A DNA stretch of 5,306 nucleotides from Desulfobacteraceae bacterium. Lineage in GTDB: Bacteria; Desulfobacterota; DSM-4660; Desulfatiglandales; Desulfatiglandaceae. This document shows, piece by piece, positions 3,584 to 5,306 of the stretch. The notes under the pieces are model-generated. The model did no database searches. It had not been told where the DNA came from and was given only the letters and a program-made list of their open reading frames with translations. Within the stretch, counting starts at the first letter, position 1, and the number at the start of each line of letters is the position of its first letter. The DNA lies in NCBI GenBank assembly GCA_011048855.1, contig DSCZ01000487.1, positions 1 through 5,306 of the forward strand, in the 5' to 3' direction. The translations under genes and the position numbers were made by a program.

Positions 3584-5306
3584 ATGACCGGTAAACCTAC
3601 CTATGAGGAACTGGAGCATCTGGTTAGGGATCTGGAGAGAGCCGGATCAGAATGCAGGCAGGCTCTGGAAGCCTCGCTGAAGATAGAAAAACATCTTCGC
3701 TCTCTATTCGATGGCATACCACTTGCGCTTTATCGAACCGCCGAGGACGGTCGTGTCCTCGAAGCCAATCAGGCATTAGCCGAGATGCTCGGGTTCCCGG
3801 ACCCGCAGTCCCTGCTTTTTCAGGATTCGGCTCGGTTTCTTGTTCGTCCTGAAGAACAGATCAAACAGAGAAGCATTTTAAATCGTGAAGATGTGCTACA
3901 TGGCTATGAAGTGCAGCTTCGTCGGCGAGACGGCTCCACCCTGTGGGTGAAGGATTCATCTCGGAGATATTGTGGGCACGACGGGCAAGTATACTACGAA
4001 GGAAGCCTTGAGGACATCACCGAACGCAAGCATGCCGAGCAGGCGCTGAAAGAAAAGACCAAGCTCCTTCAGCTGATATCCGACAACATGTTCGACCTAG
4101 TCGCACTAACCGACATGGAAGGCAACTTCAAGTTCGTGGGGGCTTCTCACAAGATACTGGGCTATGATCTGGATTCATTGCTGGGAAGGAATGTTCTCGA
4201 GTTTGTGCATGCTGAAGATTTCCCTGCCGTATCAGCGGCTTTCCAGGACTTTCTGTCCAAATGCGATAAGAACCGAAAGGTTGAATACCGATACCGATGC
4301 GCTGACGGCAGTTATTTATGGTTCGAGACCGTGGGAGTGTTCATCAGGGATGCCGGTGGCAGTCCCGAGGAGGTTCTTTTCAACACAAGGGACGTCACTC
4401 AACGCAAGAAATACGAGGAGACCCTTGAGAAAAGCGAACGCTTTTACCGCTCAGTCCTTTCAAGCATTCACGAGGATATCTACGTGATAGACGGCAACTA
4501 CCAAATTACGGATATCAACAAGACCGCACTGAAAACCCTGGGGATGGTTCGAGAGGAGGTGATAGGATCATGCTGCTATGAGATATCCCATAATCTTTCA
4601 TCGCCTTGTCATGAGCACGGCCAAAAATGCCCGTTTATATCGGTGTTCGAGAACGGGAAACCTTTGAACGTCCATCATCTGCATATCCGGAGCGACGGCG
4701 CCATTGCCCATGTAGATATCCTAATTTCTCCCCTCAAAGACGAACTAGGCAACACAACCCATGTTGTGGAGGCGATACGGGATGTGACGGACCTGTTTGA
4801 GTCTCGGGAAGCCCTGCTGCAAAGCGAACGACTTTTGAATGACATTCAAAATGCCTCAATAACCGGGGGATGGGAGTACGATGTCTCAACCAGGCAACTC
4901 AAGTGGACGCGGGAGACCTATCGGATTCATGGAGCGGCCGAGGATTTTGACCCCAACGACACGACGAGAAACATCAGTTTCTATTCAGAAGAGGACCAGC
5001 CCATCATTAAAAAGGCATTTGATGCTGCGGTACAAGAGGGCCGGCCCTATGATCTGGAATTGAAATTCAGAGCCGCCGACGGAACGAAGAAGTGGGTGCG
5101 AACCATGGGAAAACCGCTCCTTGAAGACGGTAAAGTGGTGAGAGTCGTGGGAAATATTATGGACATCACCGGCCGCAAGAAGATGGAGGAGGAAAAGTCC
5201 TCACTCGAGGACCAGCTTCGTCAGGCTCAGAAGGTGGAGGCGATCGGGCAACTTGCCGGTGGGGTGGCCCATGACTTCAATAACGCCTTGACCATTATCA
5301 TGGGGA
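3584..5306 (+). CDS. Multi-PAS sensor histidine kinase (3' end outside window)
   Basis: 574 codons are visible. The protein should sense a signal through stacked PAS domains and autophosphorylate a histidine to drive a response regulator. A coiled-coil start (KPTYEELEHLVRDLE, 4-18) leads to PAS1 (about 38-148, ending EDITERK), PAS2 (163-275, with YRYRCADGSYLWFE), PAS3 (285-402) and PAS4 (412-531, ending MDITGRK). A helix (533-553) then leads to the H-box GQLAGGVAHDFNN, with phosphoacceptor H563 (5270-5272). The window ends 11 residues later, so the ATP-binding domain and any receiver domain are not seen. PAS3 carries C331, H336, C342 and C349 in the CYE..H..PC....CP pattern seen in many deltaproteobacterial kinases, possibly a metal or redox site. 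There are no transmembrane segments, so it is probably cytoplasmic. The ATG is supported by AGGGGTGG at 3571-3578, five bases upstream. Ligand and partner regulator are unknown. Confidence 0.93.
   Translation, partial: MTGKPTYEELEHLVRDLERAGSECRQALEASLKIEKHLRSLFDGIPLALYRTAEDGRVLEANQALAEMLGFPDPQSLLFQDSARFLVRPEEQIKQRSILNREDVLHGYEVQLRRRDGSTLWVKDSSRRYCGHDGQVYYEGSLEDITERKHAEQALKEKTKLLQLISDNMFDLVALTDMEGNFKFVGASHKILGYDLDSLLGRNVLEFVHAEDFPAVSAAFQDFLSKCDKNRKVEYRYRCADGSYLWFETVGVFIRDAGGSPEEVLFNTRDVTQRKKYEETLEKSERFYRSVLSSIHEDIYVIDGNYQITDINKTALKTLGMVREEVIGSCCYEISHNLSSPCHEHGQKCPFISVFENGKPLNVHHLHIRSDGAIAHVDILISPLKDELGNTTHVVEAIRDVTDLFESREALLQSERLLNDIQNASITGGWEYDVSTRQLKWTRETYRIHGAAEDFDPNDTTRNISFYSEEDQPIIKKAFDAAVQEGRPYDLELKFRAADGTKKWVRTMGKPLLEDGKVVRVVGNIMDITGRKKMEEEKSSLEDQLRQAQKVEAIGQLAGGVAHDFNNALTIIMG

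Noticed and set aside
4164..5063. Plus-strand open frames within the kinase region in other frames
   Set aside because: They overlap the kinase frame, which carries continuous PAS and histidine-kinase motifs from 3584 to the window end.

Overview
The window looks like a piece of a deltaproteobacterial (Desulfobacterota, probably Desulfobacterales-like) chromosome. The main clue is the large soluble multi-PAS histidine kinase. It opens with the 'KPTYEELE' coiled-coil start and has a 'CYE..H..PC....CP' cysteine PAS, both typical of that group. This assignment rests on protein style only; there is no rRNA or other marker.

Layout, left to right. (1) Positions 1-173 hold the right-hand part of a repeat, copy A. 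Its end abuts a 57-codon minus-strand coding remnant (170-343). (2) A small minus-strand gene (376-588) looks like an orphan Phd/YefM-type antitoxin. Its near-consensus promoter lies so close to the ATG that the mRNA should be leaderless, and two palindromes overlap that promoter. No toxin is visible beside it. (3) Positions 637-707 hold an inverted, internally deleted copy of the repeat, copy C. (4) Positions 780-2888, minus strand, encode a large protein of about 702 residues. Its C-terminal half is a radical SAM enzyme preceded by a B12-binding-like Rossmann domain. Its N-terminal half follows the plan of an ABC/AAA15-type ATPase head, but the Walker A, signature, Walker B and H-loop residues are all changed. 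(5) Positions 3036-3279 hold a complete repeat, copy B, a 244-bp MITE-like element with 23-bp terminal inverted repeats. (6) An IS110-family transposase N-terminal fragment (3273-3419, minus) is cut off at the edge of copy B. (7) Positions 3382-3583 carry a good sigma70-like promoter and a leader. (8) From 3584 to the window end runs a four-PAS sensor histidine kinase, which leaves the window just after its phosphoacceptor histidine.

The region is an accessory patch between ordinary genes. It contains three copies of one small structured repeat, an IS110 stub, a lone antitoxin and a decayed coding remnant, all around one unusual gene. The pseudo-ATPase/radical SAM fusion is the best candidate here for an undescribed system. 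It stands alone, flanked by oppositely oriented repeat copies C and B, and no partner gene is visible in the window. The kinase reads away from it and is probably unrelated in function.
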